Shown: positions 29,704 to 43,532, counted from the stretch's first letter. The stretch is DNA of 64,000 nucleotides from Buchnera aphidicola (Anoecia corni) (GCF_964056675.1 NZ_OZ060371.1:248001-312000); one strand, 5' to 3'. Made by a program: numbers and translations. The notes: generated from the letters alone by a model not told the origin.

Positions 29704-31070
29704 AATTTTCTCATAAATTTCATAGTATTTATAAATACATATATGACAAATCTTAATTTTAATTTTTGTAGATTTAAATTAAAATAAATAAATAGGGTTT
29801 ATATTCTAATATAAAAAAACATATAGAATTATTATCGTTTAACAACTAATTAAGCGCTATATGTTTGGTAAAGGTATTAAAAATTATTCAGGGTATTTTA
29901 ATAAATTTAAAATAATATATAAAATTTTATGGTTTTTTATATATAGACGTATTTAATTGCATTTAAATTTACTAAATAAGAAAAACAAACATAGACTACT
30001 ATTTTAGTAATACAGAATTGTGTTATATAGTAATTTTTTAAAAAAATAATTTATTTATTTTGATAAAGTTTTCATTTTTTTAAATAAAACATTTATTTTT
30101 TAAATAATTATGCAATTAGTTGTAAAAGATTGAAAAATTTTTCTCAATTAAAAGAATATGTATTCTATGTAATTTAGGAAAAATATAATAGAAAATTTTT
30201 TTTATTTGAAACAAATGTTATTGGTTTTTTTTATCAAGAATAAAATATAGATGTTAATTATATATTTTTATTTTAGTACATTTTAATATTTATTAATGTA
30301 ATTAAACATATTTGTTATAGATTGCTATATTATTATTTTTTTAAATAATCAAAGTTTAATTTATAAATTTATAGTGGTAATAATTTAAATAGATATAAAT
30401 ATGAATTTATTTTATTTCAATATTAAAAATAGTATTTACTTGTTTTTTACTTTCAAATATATATATAAAAAATAATTTTTAGTTAATTTTTAACGTTAAA
30501 AGAATAGAAAAAATATTTTCGATTAACATTTAATGAATATTAAAAAACAAGTTTTATATACAAGATATATTTGATCTAAAATTCATATATGTATCTTGCT
30601 TTAATTATTTAAAATAATTAGAAATGAGATTTTATTTATGTAATAGATCAATTAATTTAATAAGTTAAGAAATTTATATTTTATTCTATACTGTTATTTT
30701 TTTTATAATATAAAATAGATAAAAAATATTACTGTTGTTAATACATAAATTATATTGAAATTTTTTAATAAAAAAAAATTAGATTATAGAAATATCAAAT
30801 GTATTTAAGTAACATATTGTAAAATAGAAACCAATTGATTCTAAAATTTTATAATATGGTTGTTACGAATCTTACGGATCATATATTTAGTTAATTCTGT
30901 ATTTAAAGTTTTAATAAAATTTTTTTTTATTTTTAAAATAGCATATATATTACAGTTGTTTTTATTAAAAACATGTGTAATGATTTCAAATATTAAATGT
31001 ATAAAAAAAATTTATATGAAATTTAATAAAATTTAACAAATCAAGTATATAAGTTTAAGTTAATGTTGAT
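29704..31070. other. Gene-free 1.4 kb between bioB and pgl
   Basis: These 1367 bases have no recognisable coding frame on either strand. The size is close to bioA (about 1.3 kb), which lies at this place in E. coli and relatives, so it is probably its fully eroded site. There is one stem at 30561-30598 (10 pairs including one G-U). Confidence 0.55.
30561..30598. repeat. Imperfect hairpin in the bioB/pgl spacer
   Basis: CAAGATATAT pairs with ATGTATCTTG, giving ten pairs with one wobble and an 18-base loop. It lies far from either gene. Function is unknown. Confidence 0.4.
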
Positions 31071-32057
31071 TTAATTCATAATGACCCATACAGGATTTTC
31101 TCCAGCATAACTCCTTATTATAGGAAAAAGTTCACCATTATCTTTAGAAATTTTGTATATTGTAATAAAATTTGATTTTTCTCCTACAACAGATAGCAAA
31201 TTTTTTTCTTTATCAATAAAAAATGTACGAGGTTGTTTTTCTACAAAATAACGTTTTTTAAAAAAAATTTTAAAATTATTTTGATTAATTTCAAATAATG
31301 TTATTATACTATTATTTCTTTCTGACGCGTATAAATATTTTCCGCATGGTGATATGTGAATATCGGCAGCCCAATAACATATAGAATTGTTATATTCTTT
31401 GGGAAGTAAATTTATTTTTTGTACATTATTTATACCAAATTTATTATTTGTTATTTTCCATACATTTATTGTGCCATTTAATTCATTAATAGAAAAAATA
31501 AAACTTTTATTTGGATGAAACGCAAGATGGCGTGGTCCAGATTTTTTTTCAACTAAAAATTGTAATCTTTCAAAATGTTTTTTATTGTTTATAGAGTTAA
31601 AAATATAAATAGAATCTGATTTCAATGCAGTTGCAATTATACTGTTCTTTAAGTGATAAAATTTAGAACAGTGGCAACCATTAACATTTTTAAACGTATT
31701 TAAAATAGTTATAGGAATTCCGTTTTCATTTAATTTTACAATGATTAATAATGATCCATGATATGAACTACATACTAATAAATTATTTTCTTTATTTATA
31801 TCAATATAATTTAAAGGTACTGGTAATGCGAAAGTAGATATTTCCTCTATTTTTCCATTATTTAAAATTTTATAAGTTGTTATATTGTAATTAGGTCTTA
31901 TTCCAACATATATTAATTTGTATTTTTTACTTAAAGATATAGGTTGTGCTTGACCTTTAGTATACATTTCTTGAACTACTGTTATATTTTTTTTAAAAAA
32001 TTTTAAAATTTTAATTGAGTTATCTCCAGGACTAGAGATATATATATATTTATCCAT
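31071..32057 (-). CDS. pgl: 6-phosphogluconolactonase (beta-propeller type, YbhE)
   Basis: Pgl hydrolyses 6-phosphogluconolactone in the pentose phosphate pathway. The 328-residue protein aligns along its whole length with E. coli YbhE (331). Conserved elements include the opening YISSPGDNSIKI, the VNGCHCSKFY segment, SGPRHLAFHPNKSF, WAADIHISPCGKYLYASER and the closing AGENPVWVIMN, as expected for a seven-bladed propeller. It is divergent from leuA. In E. coli it sits near the bio genes, and that neighbourhood is kept on one side only. Confidence 0.94.
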   Translation of the reverse strand: MDKYIYISSPGDNSIKILKFFKKNITVVQEMYTKGQAQPISLSKKYKLIYVGIRPNYNITTYKILNNGKIEEISTFALPVPLNYIDINKENNLLVCSSYHGSLLIIVKLNENGIPITILNTFKNVNGCHCSKFYHLKNSIIATALKSDSIYIFNSINNKKHFERLQFLVEKKSGPRHLAFHPNKSFIFSINELNGTINVWKITNNKFGINNVQKINLLPKEYNNSICYWAADIHISPCGKYLYASERNNSIITLFEINQNNFKIFFKKRYFVEKQPRTFFIDKEKNLLSVVGEKSNFITIYKISKDNGELFPIIRSYAGENPVWVIMN

Positions 32058-32676
32058 TAATTTTCTCTCGTTTTAATAATACAAGTCATATATAATTTTT
32101 TTAAATTAAAGTAAATAAGAAAGCATGCATAAAAAACATGTTTTTAATACGAATTTTATTTATATAGAAATTATATGTACTTTTAACATAAAAATATATG
32201 TCAATTTTATAGAATTTAAAATATTGGTGTTTTATTTAATAATTTTTATTTTTACATATATTTATATATAAATTATTTAAAAAATATATATTTTTTTTTT
32301 ATTATTATTTACAGAGTAAAATTATATATTTAAATAGGTTAGATGTTTTTAAAATCATGGTTTTTAAAAAATAATAGATATTAGAAAACATAAAATTTGT
32401 ATATAAAAATACTTTATAAAAGATATTCTTATATTTGTTACTGCTTTAAAAGCTAAGTAATTTATAGTTATGAATAAATTAAAAAAATATAGTTTTGTTA
32501 AAATAGATAATTAAATAAATTTAAAATTATAGTAGTTTAATGTTTTTTATTAAATATTGATAAACTATTATTAGTGGATTACAGTATATTGTAAAACAAT
32601 AGTATTTGATTTAAGCTGATATTAGCAATATGTAATCTATTTTTAGTATAGATAAATGTTATAGAATAGGAAGATA
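32058..32676. other. Divergent spacer pgl / leuA
   Basis: These 619 A/T-rich bases lie upstream of both pgl and leuA. There is no leader peptide rich in Leu codons and no attenuator pair that I can support. AGGAAG lies four bases before the leuA ATG. Confidence 0.5.
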
Positions 32677-34215
32677 ATGAAAGAAAAAATTATTATTTTA
32701 GATACAACTCTTCGTGATGGAGAACAATCTTTAAAGTCAAGTATGAGTATAGAAGAAAAATTAAAAATAGCTTTATCTTTAGAAGACTTAGGAGTAGATT
32801 TTATAGAAGCAGGATTTCCAGTGTCTTCTCCAGGAGATTTTAAAGCAGTTCAAACAATTTCTAATATTATAAAAAATAGTAGAATATGTAGCTTAGCTAG
32901 ATGTATCGATAAAGATATTGATGTAGCAGCAGAAGCGATGAATAAATCAAAACAATTTAGAATTCATGTATTCCTAGGAACGTCTAACTTGCATATAACT
33001 TCTAAATTGCAAAAAACTTTTAATGAAATTATAGAAATGGCTGTTAAAGGAATAAAAAGAGCTAAACGGTACACAGATGATGTTGAATTTTCATGTGAAG
33101 ATGCTGGACGTACTTCTATTCAAAATCTTTGTAGAATTATAGAAGCTGTTATAGATGCTGGTGCTACAACAATTAATATTCCTGATACAGTTGGATTCAC
33201 TATTCCTAGTGAATATAAAAAAATTATTTCACAAGTTTGCAATCAGGTTCATAATATAGGTAAAGCAATTATTTCTGTTCATTGTCATGATGATTTAGGA
33301 ATGGCTACTGGTAATTCTATTTCTGCATTAGAAGCAGGAGCTAGACAAATAGAAGGAACAATTAATGGAATAGGAGAAAGAGCAGGGAATACTGCATTAG
33401 AAGAAGTTATTTTGGCAATTAAAATCAAAGAAAAATTATTAAATTTGTATACTAGTATTAAAATTTCAAACATTTATGATACGAGTAAAATTGTCAGTTC
33501 GACATGTGATATTTTAATACCTGAAAATAAAGCAATTGTTGGAAATAATGCTTTTTCTCATTCTTCAGGTATACATCAGGATGGAATATTAAAAAATCGA
33601 AAAAATTATGAAATAATTTTTCCTGAAGATATTGGTTTTAAAGCTAAACAGTTACATTTAACATCACGTTCTGGTAGAGCTGCAATAAAATTTTATATGG
33701 ATAACATGGGTTATAAAGAAGCAGATTATAATCTAAATGTATTATATAAAAAATTTTTGAAGTTATCTGACAAAATTGGACAAGTATTTGATTATCATTT
33801 AGAGATATTATCTTTTTTAGATGATAAATATAAGTTAACCTCATTTTTTTTAAAATCGTTAAAAGTAGAACTTTATTCTAGTAATAGTTACATGGTTTTT
33901 ATAGAATTATTATACGGAAAAAATATATTAAAAGGACAATCATTATCAAAAAGTAATAATTTAGTAAATTCTATAACAGAAGTTATTATTAACATAACTA
34001 ATGTGCCAATTATTTTAAATAATTATAAATTTGTAGTTCAAATGCAGAATAAAAAAGAAATTGGAATGATAAGTATGTCAGTTTTATATAAAAAAAGAAT
34101 ATTTTATTCAAAAACTTCTTCTATAAGTTTTTCAAAAGCAATTGTCAAATCATTAGTAATAATATTAAATGATATTGAAAAATACAATAGAGCAATGTTA
34201 TTAGCTAAAAGTTAA
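32677..34215 (+). CDS. leuA: 2-isopropylmalate synthase
   Basis: LeuA makes the first committed intermediate of leucine synthesis from 2-oxoisovalerate and acetyl-CoA. The 512-residue protein has the metal-binding DTTLRDGEQ from residue 9, the HCHDDLGMA histidine motif and [15 protein letters not shown]. The C-terminal LeuA regulatory domain is present but diverged. It lies in the chromosome between pgl and leuB, separated from leuB by 592 bases. In plasmid-borne Buchnera leu clusters the four genes are closely packed. Leucine is an essential amino acid for the host. Confidence 0.96.
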   Translation: MKEKIIILDTTLRDGEQSLKSSMSIEEKLKIALSLEDLGVDFIEAGFPVSSPGDFKAVQTISNIIKNSRICSLARCIDKDIDVAAEAMNKSKQFRIHVFLGTSNLHITSKLQKTFNEIIEMAVKGIKRAKRYTDDVEFSCEDAGRTSIQNLCRIIEAVIDAGATTINIPDTVGFTIPSEYKKIISQVCNQVHNIGKAIISVHCHDDLGMATGNSISALEAGARQIEGTINGIGERAGNTALEEVILAIKIKEKLLNLYTSIKISNIYDTSKIVSSTCDILIPENKAIVGNNAFSHSSGIHQDGILKNRKNYEIIFPEDIGFKAKQLHLTSRSGRAAIKFYMDNMGYKEADYNLNVLYKKFLKLSDKIGQVFDYHLEILSFLDDKYKLTSFFLKSLKVELYSSNSYMVFIELLYGKNILKGQSLSKSNNLVNSITEVIINITNVPIILNNYKFVVQMQNKKEIGMISMSVLYKKRIFYSKTSSISFSKAIVKSLVIILNDIEKYNRAMLLAKS

Positions 34216-34807
34216 CAAATAAATATATGTTAGTTAAACAAAAAAAAAATAGTTTTTGATTTTATAAATAATTGAATTAAAAAAAAATTAATTTATTGAT
34301 TATAAGAATAAAATTTAAATTTTTTATAAATTAATATAGGTTTTTTATTTAAATATTTTAATCTTTCTATATTAGATTAAAAAATATAAGTAAATTAATT
34401 TTTTACAAACAAAAATTAGTTTTATAAATGTTTTGCTTATTTTTTTTAAGGATAATTCAACTATATAATAGTATGTACTTATTATATTAAAGAAAATTAC
34501 TTTTTTTTAAATTTATTGTAGTAATTTTTAATTATATAGCATAACAGGTTTAACTAACAAATCTATATTTTTATTTTACGAAATAACAGAATGTATTTAT
34601 ATATTTTATAAGGATAGAATATCTATCTATATATACTGTAGAAAAGTATAATAATGTGAAATTATATATATTTTAAATATGTAAATTACTAATAAAATTA
34701 GTATATTAGACATATAATATTGATATTTGTTTGTTTATATATATATACAATATATTGTAAAAAATATCTAATACTTTAAAAAATTAAAAAAAAATAAGAG
34801 TTGTTTT
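34216..34807. other. Long gap inside the leu cluster (leuA / leuB)
   Basis: These 592 bases have no open frame, no similarity to a replication gene that I recognise, and one A/T-rich stem around 34359-34387 (TAATCT/AGATTA core). It may contain a separate promoter for leuBCD or be the remnant of lost sequence. Confidence 0.55.
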
Positions 34808-35899
34808 ATGAAAAAAGAGATTAAATTAACAATATTACCTGGTGATGGGATAGGACCTGAGGTAATGGAGCAAGGTTACAAAATTTTAAAAGTGTTAAAA
34901 AAAAAATTTAAATTAAATATTTCGCATTGTGAATGTGATATTGGTGGAATAGCAATTGATAAGTATGGAGTATCTTTACCTAAATGTACAATAGATTCTT
35001 GTTCTGAATCTGATGCAGTCTTATTGGGATCGATAGGAGGTCCAAAATGGGATAATCTTCCCAGTCATTTACGTCCAGAAAAAAGTGCTCTTCTTGCGTT
35101 AAGAAAACATTTTAATTTATTTTCGAATATTAGACCAGCAAAAATATATCCTGAATTGCATTGTTTATCTCCTCTTCGTTATGATATCAGTAAAATAGGG
35201 TTTGATATATTATATGTAAGGGAGTTAACAGGTGGAATATATTTTGGAAAACCACGAGGAAATAGTGGTTGTGGATTAATGGAACATTCTTTTGATACAG
35301 AGATATATTACAAATTTGAAATAGAAAGAATTGCAAAAATAGCTTTTCAGTTAGCTAGATTAAGAAAAAAAAGAGTTACTTCTGTAGATAAAGCTAATGT
35401 ACTAAACAGCTCTATATTATGGAGAAAAACTGTTCATAGTATATCAAAAAGTTATCCTGATATTTCATTAAATCATTTATACGTAGACAACGCTGCTATG
35501 CAAATTATAAAAAATCCATCCCAGTTCGATGTGATATTATCGTCTAATTTATTTGGTGATATATTATCAGATGAATGTGCTGCTATTATTGGATCAATAG
35601 GAATGCTGCCTTCAGCTAGTTTTAATGAAAAAGAATTTGGAATTTATGAACCTTCAGGAGGATCTGCTCCTGATATTGCTGGAAAAAATATTGCTAATCC
35701 TATAGCGCAAATTTTATGTATATCTATGTTTTTACATTATACAATGAAATTACCTAAATTATCTTATTTACTAGAAAAGTCGGTTCGTGAAGCTTTGAGA
35801 ATTGGGTATAGGACAAAAGATATTAGTGATAGTAAAAAATACATTAGCACTGATGAATTTGGTAGTCAAGTAGCTAAATTATTATCTTTAAGGGCGTAA
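34808..35899 (+). CDS. leuB: 3-isopropylmalate dehydrogenase
   Basis: LeuB oxidatively decarboxylates 3-isopropylmalate with NAD. The 363-residue protein shows the substrate-binding [15 protein letters not shown], the [16 protein letters not shown] loop, the DKANVL segment and the C-terminal [19 protein letters not shown]. The GTTTT just before its ATG carries no strong ribosome site. leuC follows after four bases, so leuB, leuC and leuD are likely co-transcribed. Confidence 0.96.
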   Translation: MKKEIKLTILPGDGIGPEVMEQGYKILKVLKKKFKLNISHCECDIGGIAIDKYGVSLPKCTIDSCSESDAVLLGSIGGPKWDNLPSHLRPEKSALLALRKHFNLFSNIRPAKIYPELHCLSPLRYDISKIGFDILYVRELTGGIYFGKPRGNSGCGLMEHSFDTEIYYKFEIERIAKIAFQLARLRKKRVTSVDKANVLNSSILWRKTVHSISKSYPDISLNHLYVDNAAMQIIKNPSQFDVILSSNLFGDILSDECAAIIGSIGMLPSASFNEKEFGIYEPSGGSAPDIAGKNIANPIAQILCISMFLHYTMKLPKLSYLLEKSVREALRIGYRTKDISDSKKYISTDEFGSQVAKLLSLRA

Positions 35900-35903
35900 A
35901 ATT

Positions 35904-37298
35904 ATGGGAAAAACGATATACGAAAAGATATATAATTCACATATTATATTTCAAGATGAAAATACTATACCTATTATATACATTGATTTACATTTATTAC
36001 ATGAAGTAACATCTCCTCAGGCTTTTCTTTCTTTAATAGATAAAAATCGTAATGTTAGGTGTCCAGAAAAAAATTTTGCTACAATGGATCATAATGTTCC
36101 AACACATAGTAACAATATAAATTCATCAGGAAAAATGGCAAAAATACAAATGCAAACATTGATGAAAAATTGTAAAAAATACAATATTTCTTTATATGAT
36201 TTACATCATCCTGACCAAGGAATAGTCCATATTATTGGACCAGAAAAAGGATTAACATTACCTGGTTCTACTATTGTTTGCGGAGATTCTCATACTTCTA
36301 CTCATGGTGCTTTTGGAGCTTTATCATTTGGAATAGGAACTTCAGAAGTAGAACATGTTTTAGCTACCCAGACATTATCACAAAATCGTTTAAAAAATAT
36401 GAAAATTCAAGTTATTGGACGTGTAAAAGATAATGTTTCTGCTAAAGATATTGCATTATATATAGTAAGAAAAATAGGTACTTCTGGAGGAACAGGACAT
36501 GTAGTTGAATTTTGTGGAGAAACTATTAGTAATTTGACTATGGAAGGAAGAATGACTATTTGTAATATGGCAATTGAGATGGGTGCAAAATCTGCTATAA
36601 TTGCTCCAGATAATGTTACTTATAAATATTTAAAAAATCGTACTTTCGTTCCAAAAGGTGATGACTTTGAAAAAGCGATTGAGTTTTGGAAAACTTTAAA
36701 ATCTGATATGCATGCAAAGTTTGACAAAGTTTATACACTAGATGTTAATAATTTATCTCCTCAAATTACTTGGGGTACAAATCCATCTCAGGTAATTAAT
36801 ATAGAAGAAAAAATTCCATTTATTAGTAATTATAAGAATATAATAGATCAAAATAGTGCAAGAAGATCTTTGGAATATATGAACTTAAAAGAAAACGTAT
36901 CTTTATTATCAGTAAAAGTAGATAAAGTATTTATAGGATCTTGTACTAATGGAAGGATTGAAGATTTACGTGAGGCAGCAGATGTTATTAAAAACAAAAA
37001 AATATCTAATTATGTACATGCTATAGTTGTTCCAGGTTCTAAATCTGTTAAAATTAAAGCAGAAAAAGAAGGATTAGATAAAATTTTTAAGTCAGCAGGG
37101 TTTGAATGGAGATTACCAGGATGTTCTATGTGTTTAGGTATGAATAAAGATGTTTTAAATGATGGAGAGAGATGTGCTTCTACAAGTAATAGAAATTTTG
37201 AAGGACGCCAAGGAAGAGGAGGAAGAACTCATTTAGTTAGTCCTAAAATGGCAGCAGCTGCAGCTATTTATGGAAAATTTGTAGATATAAGTAAGTAA
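35904..37298 (+). CDS. leuC: 3-isopropylmalate dehydratase large subunit
   Basis: LeuC with LeuD isomerises 2- to 3-isopropylmalate with a [4Fe-4S] cluster. The 464-residue protein is nearly the E. coli length (466). The cluster cysteines are in [12 protein letters not shown] and [10 protein letters not shown], and the aconitase signatures [12 protein letters not shown] and [15 protein letters not shown] are intact. It starts four bases after leuB. The sequence is among the best conserved in the window. Confidence 0.97.
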   Translation: MGKTIYEKIYNSHIIFQDENTIPIIYIDLHLLHEVTSPQAFLSLIDKNRNVRCPEKNFATMDHNVPTHSNNINSSGKMAKIQMQTLMKNCKKYNISLYDLHHPDQGIVHIIGPEKGLTLPGSTIVCGDSHTSTHGAFGALSFGIGTSEVEHVLATQTLSQNRLKNMKIQVIGRVKDNVSAKDIALYIVRKIGTSGGTGHVVEFCGETISNLTMEGRMTICNMAIEMGAKSAIIAPDNVTYKYLKNRTFVPKGDDFEKAIEFWKTLKSDMHAKFDKVYTLDVNNLSPQITWGTNPSQVINIEEKIPFISNYKNIIDQNSARRSLEYMNLKENVSLLSVKVDKVFIGSCTNGRIEDLREAADVIKNKKISNYVHAIVVPGSKSVKIKAEKEGLDKIFKSAGFEWRLPGCSMCLGMNKDVLNDGERCASTSNRNFEGRQGRGGRTHLVSPKMAAAAAIYGKFVDISK

Positions 37299-37331
37299 TT
37301 TACAAATTATTAATTTAAAAGGTTAAACATA

Positions 37332-37958
37332 TTGATGAAAAAAATAATTAGACATACTGGTTTAGTAGTTCCTTTAAATGTTTCGAATATAGATACTGAT
37401 ATTATTATTCCAAAACAGTTTTTAAAAAGTAATGTCAAAACTGGATTTGGAAAAAATCTTTTTTATAACTGGAGATATTTAAATGGATTGAAAGATAAAA
37501 AAAATTCTAAATTCATATTGAATCAAGAGATTTATGCAAAAGCTAATATTCTTTTAACTAGAGAAAATTTCGGATGTGGTTCATCAAGAGAACATGCAGT
37601 ATGGGCTTTAGTAGATTATGGTTTTAAAGCTATAATAGCGCCAAGTTTTTCGGATATATTTTATAATAATTCTATAAATAATAGATTATTATTAATTAAT
37701 TTTTCTGAAGAAATAATAAATGAATTATTTAATTTGTTTAAAAAAAATGAGAGTATATCTTGTACAATTAGTTTATTAGATTGTAAGCTTACGATAAGAA
37801 AAAAAGATTATTTCTTTAAAATAAATTCTTTTTATAGGTTTTGTTTATTAAATGGATTAGATAATATTGATTATACTATGAGACACGAAAAAGAAATTAA
37901 AAGTTATGAACAATCTATACCATCTTTTTTAAGATATAAGAAAAACGCATTAAATTAA
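37332..37958 (+). CDS. leuD: 3-isopropylmalate dehydratase small subunit
   Basis: LeuD is the swivel domain partner of LeuC. The 208-residue protein begins with TGLVVPLNVSNIDTDIIIPKQFL and has GCGSSREHAVWAL, which closes over the substrate. It follows leuC after 33 bases and is the last leu gene. It converges with mfd across a 125-base spacer that shows no strong hairpin. Confidence 0.96.
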   Translation: MMKKIIRHTGLVVPLNVSNIDTDIIIPKQFLKSNVKTGFGKNLFYNWRYLNGLKDKKNSKFILNQEIYAKANILLTRENFGCGSSREHAVWALVDYGFKAIIAPSFSDIFYNNSINNRLLLINFSEEIINELFNLFKKNESISCTISLLDCKLTIRKKDYFFKINSFYRFCLLNGLDNIDYTMRHEKEIKSYEQSIPSFLRYKKNALN

Positions 37959-38083
37959 TTTAATAATGATTATTAGTAATATCTATTTTTTTAAAGTAAA
38001 AAAAAATTAATATATATTATGTATACGATATAGATTCTAAAAATGAGTCTGATAGATTTAGTATCTACCAACGTTTGTTTATT

Positions 38084-40135
38084 TTAAGTAACTATCATAG
38101 CAATTTTTAGAGCAAAAGATAAAATCCACTCTAATCTAGCGTTTTCATTGCAAAGTTTATAGTGAATTTGGATACATGTTTCTGAAGAAAAGTTCCATGA
38201 TAAAATTGGATTATTTGATAAATTTTGTAATAACACGTGATTTGATATAGGCGTTTTTTTATCAAAACATAGTTTTCCTACATTTTTATTAAGTATTGCT
38301 TTTTTTATTCCTATTTTTTTAAAAATTGTTCTTAAATAAGAAATTTTTATTAAATTATTAACTTCTATTGGAATAGTTCCAAATTTTAATTTGAGTTCTT
38401 GTTTTATAGTTTTCAATTCTAATTTGTTTTTAGCACTAAAAATTTTTTTGTAAAAAAATAGTCTTGTATTTACATTAGAAATGTATTGTGAAGGAATTAA
38501 TGAAATAATATATAGTTCTATTTCTGGTTGAAAAGATAACATTTTTTTTAAAGACGTAGAACAGCCTGATTTTAAATTTTTAATAGCTTGCTTTAATAAT
38601 TTCATGTATAAAGAAAAACCGAGCGAATTGATATGTCCACTTTGTTCATTACCTAAAAGATTTCCAATTCCTCTAATTTCCAAGTCATGAGAAGATAATA
38701 TAAAACCAGCTCCAAGATCTTCAAACTTAGAAATAGCTTCTAATCTTTTTTGAGCATTTAAAGTTGTTTTTTTTAAGTTTTGAACTAATAACCAAGCATA
38801 TGCTTGATGATGAGATCGTCCAATTCTACCCCTCAGTTGGTGTAACTGAGATAATCCAAATTGATCTGCACGTTCGACAATAATAGTATTAACATTTGGG
38901 ATATCAATACCTGTTTCAATTAATGTAGTACATACTAATATATTAAAATTTTTTAAATAAAATTTTTTTATTATTTCTTTTAAATAAGAAGATTTCATAC
39001 CTCCATGAGCTACAGCTATTTTTGATTCTGGAATTAATTTTTTGAGTAGATTAGCTTTTTTTTGAATCGTCATTATATTATTATGTATAAAATATACTTG
39101 TCCTTTTCTTTCTATTTCTTTTTTTATAGCTTTTTTTATAATACTTTCATCATAATTTTCAACAATAGTTTTTATAGAACGTCTTTTTTCTGGTGGAGTA
39201 GCTATTATGGATAGATCTCGTATTCCATTAATTGTCATATTCAAAGTTCTGGGTATAGGAGTTGCTGTTAATGTTAAAATATCGATATTAATATAGTTTT
39301 CCTTTATTTTTTCTTTATCTAACACTCCAAATCTATGTTCTTCATCAATAATTAATAATCCTAAATTTTTCCATTTTATAGAACTGAATAACATTTTATG
39401 AGTTCCTATTAAAATATGAATTATTCCTTTAGATATTTGTTTTATGTTAGATTTAATTAGTTTATCAGAAGAAAATCTAGATAGGATTCCTATGTTGACA
39501 TTCCAACTTTTAAATCTTTGAGAAAAGCTATTAAAATGTTGTTGAGCTAACAAAGTAGTAGGAACTAATATTGCAACTTGTTTGGCATTACATACAGCTA
39601 TAAATGCAGCTCGCATGGCTACTTCTGTTTTTCCAAAACCTACATCACCGCAAACTAGCCTATCCATTGGAGTAGATTTATGCATATCTTTTAATACAGT
39701 ATTAATTACTTTTTCTTGGTCTGGAGTAGTTTTGAATGGGAAGTTTTTTACGAATTTTTTGTATTTTGCATACTGTATTGAAAAAGAAAAACCTTTTTTA
39801 GACATTCTTAAAGAATATGTATCTAATAATTTTGCTGCATAATCGCGAATTTTTTTAAATACTTTGTGTTTTTCTTTTTTCCAATTAGAACTTCCTAACC
39901 TATCTAGAGGAATATTAGGATTAGTATATGATCGATATTGACTAATTAGATGTAGATATGATATTGGTACGTATAGTTTTGCTTTATTAGCATATACTAT
40001 AATTAAATATTCAGTAGTAATACCGTTTGGAGTCGTTAAAGTAGTTAACCCTTTATATAATCCGATGCCGTGTTCTATATGAACTACTAGTTGGTTTACT
40101 TTTAACTCTAGACAATGTTGAATTTGTATATTCAC
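38084..40135 (-). CDS. mfd: Mfd translocase, N-terminally shortened
   Basis: E. coli Mfd (1148 residues) removes stalled RNA polymerase and recruits UvrA. This 683-residue protein starts directly at the RNA-polymerase-interacting domain (VVHIEHGIGLYKGLTT, residues 17-32). It keeps the whole RecG-like motor: Walker A GDVGFGKT at 163-170, DEEHRFG, TATPIPRTLN, GRIGRSHHQAYAWLL, and the C-terminal domain. The UvrB-like N-terminal modules that bind UvrA are gone, and upstream in frame a stop appears within about ten codons. The start is GTG at 40135. It could still push or release stalled polymerase but not direct nucleotide excision repair. Confidence 0.92.
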   Translation of the reverse strand: MNIQIQHCLELKVNQLVVHIEHGIGLYKGLTTLTTPNGITTEYLIIVYANKAKLYVPISYLHLISQYRSYTNPNIPLDRLGSSNWKKEKHKVFKKIRDYAAKLLDTYSLRMSKKGFSFSIQYAKYKKFVKNFPFKTTPDQEKVINTVLKDMHKSTPMDRLVCGDVGFGKTEVAMRAAFIAVCNAKQVAILVPTTLLAQQHFNSFSQRFKSWNVNIGILSRFSSDKLIKSNIKQISKGIIHILIGTHKMLFSSIKWKNLGLLIIDEEHRFGVLDKEKIKENYINIDILTLTATPIPRTLNMTINGIRDLSIIATPPEKRRSIKTIVENYDESIIKKAIKKEIERKGQVYFIHNNIMTIQKKANLLKKLIPESKIAVAHGGMKSSYLKEIIKKFYLKNFNILVCTTLIETGIDIPNVNTIIVERADQFGLSQLHQLRGRIGRSHHQAYAWLLVQNLKKTTLNAQKRLEAISKFEDLGAGFILSSHDLEIRGIGNLLGNEQSGHINSLGFSLYMKLLKQAIKNLKSGCSTSLKKMLSFQPEIELYIISLIPSQYISNVNTRLFFYKKIFSAKNKLELKTIKQELKLKFGTIPIEVNNLIKISYLRTIFKKIGIKKAILNKNVGKLCFDKKTPISNHVLLQNLSNNPILSWNFSSETCIQIHYKLCNENARLEWILSFALKIAMIVT

Positions 40136-42632
<2,497 letters not shown>

Positions 42633-43013
42633 ATATTTTTTGTTTATTTTTTAAAATAATTTTTATTAAGAAATTTTAATTATAAGCAAATTATTCTAAT
42701 ATACTGAGTAGTTGTCTTATTGATGTAGAAATAAGATAATTGAACTTTGTTCATTTAATAAAGCACATATTTTTTCTTCATGTGACGAAGAATTATCGTC
42801 ACATGTTATAGAAAAAATAACAAAATTGTATATAATAAATCACTATTAAATTAAGTGAACATACATTTATATTTTTATTCAAATAATATATTTGTATGTA
42901 TTTCAATTTTATTTATGTTATAAACATATAATGTATTTTTGATTTTTATATTAATGTTTATTATAAATATAATTAGATCTATTAATATAATTAAAATTAT
43001 TATTACGCTTCTT
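42633..43013. other. Convergent spacer gapA / fldA
   Basis: These 381 bases lie between convergent genes. The only notable element is the 10-bp hairpin at 42779-42805. The rest is A/T-rich without coding signal. Confidence 0.6.
42779..42805. terminator. Perfect 10-bp hairpin, GC-rich for this genome
   Basis: Arms CATGTGACGA and TCGTCACATG enclose the 7-base loop AGAATTA, between convergent gapA and fldA. No long T run follows on either strand, so a classical intrinsic terminator is not certain. The arms hold ten G/C of 20 bases, far above the surrounding sequence. Confidence 0.6.
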
Positions 43014-43532
43014 TTATTCAGATAAATTTATTTCTTTTTTTATAGAATTCACCCACATATAAACTCTGTCTTCTGTTAATTCAATTTGTCTATCTTCGTC
43101 AATAGTTAATCCAAGAAAATATTTATCATTTAATAGTGCAGTGGATGACTTAAAAGAATATCCTTCATTTTTCCATTTTCCAACACATTTTGCTCCTTTT
43201 TTGACAATTAAGTCATATATAATTCTCATTCCATTACAGAAATATTCTGAATAATCTTCTTGATCTCCACATCCAAAAAAAGCTACTGTTTTATTTTTAA
43301 AATTTATAGTTTTTAAAGTTGGAAGAAAATCTTCCCAGTCACATTGTAATTCACCGTAATACCATGTAGGTATACCAAACATAAGAATGTTATACTTTTC
43401 TATATCTTTTTTTTTTATTTCAATAATATTAAACATACTGGAAATTGCATCTCCTAATAGTTCATGTATTAAAAAAGCTACTTTTTCTGTGTTTCCAGTA
43501 TCAGTACCAAAAAAAATTCCTACTTTCTTCAT
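43014..43532 (-). CDS. fldA: Flavodoxin I
   Basis: FldA is an FMN electron carrier that donates electrons to radical SAM enzymes such as BioB, and plausibly LipA and RlmN, all encoded in this window. The 172-residue protein has the phosphate loop GTDTGNTEK from residue 9. The FMN-stacking segments [19 protein letters not shown] and [17 protein letters not shown] are present. Length is close to E. coli (176). It is divergent from phrB, with a 229-base spacer. Confidence 0.96.
   Translation of the reverse strand: MKKVGIFFGTDTGNTEKVAFLIHELLGDAISSMFNIIEIKKKDIEKYNILMFGIPTWYYGELQCDWEDFLPTLKTINFKNKTVAFFGCGDQEDYSEYFCNGMRIIYDLIVKKGAKCVGKWKNEGYSFKSSTALLNDKYFLGLTIDEDRQIELTEDRVYMWVNSIKKEINLSE

Noticed and set aside
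34216..34807. Remnant of a plasmid replication gene (repA) inside the leu cluster
   Set aside because: No frame or motif resembling a replication initiator could be seen on either strand.
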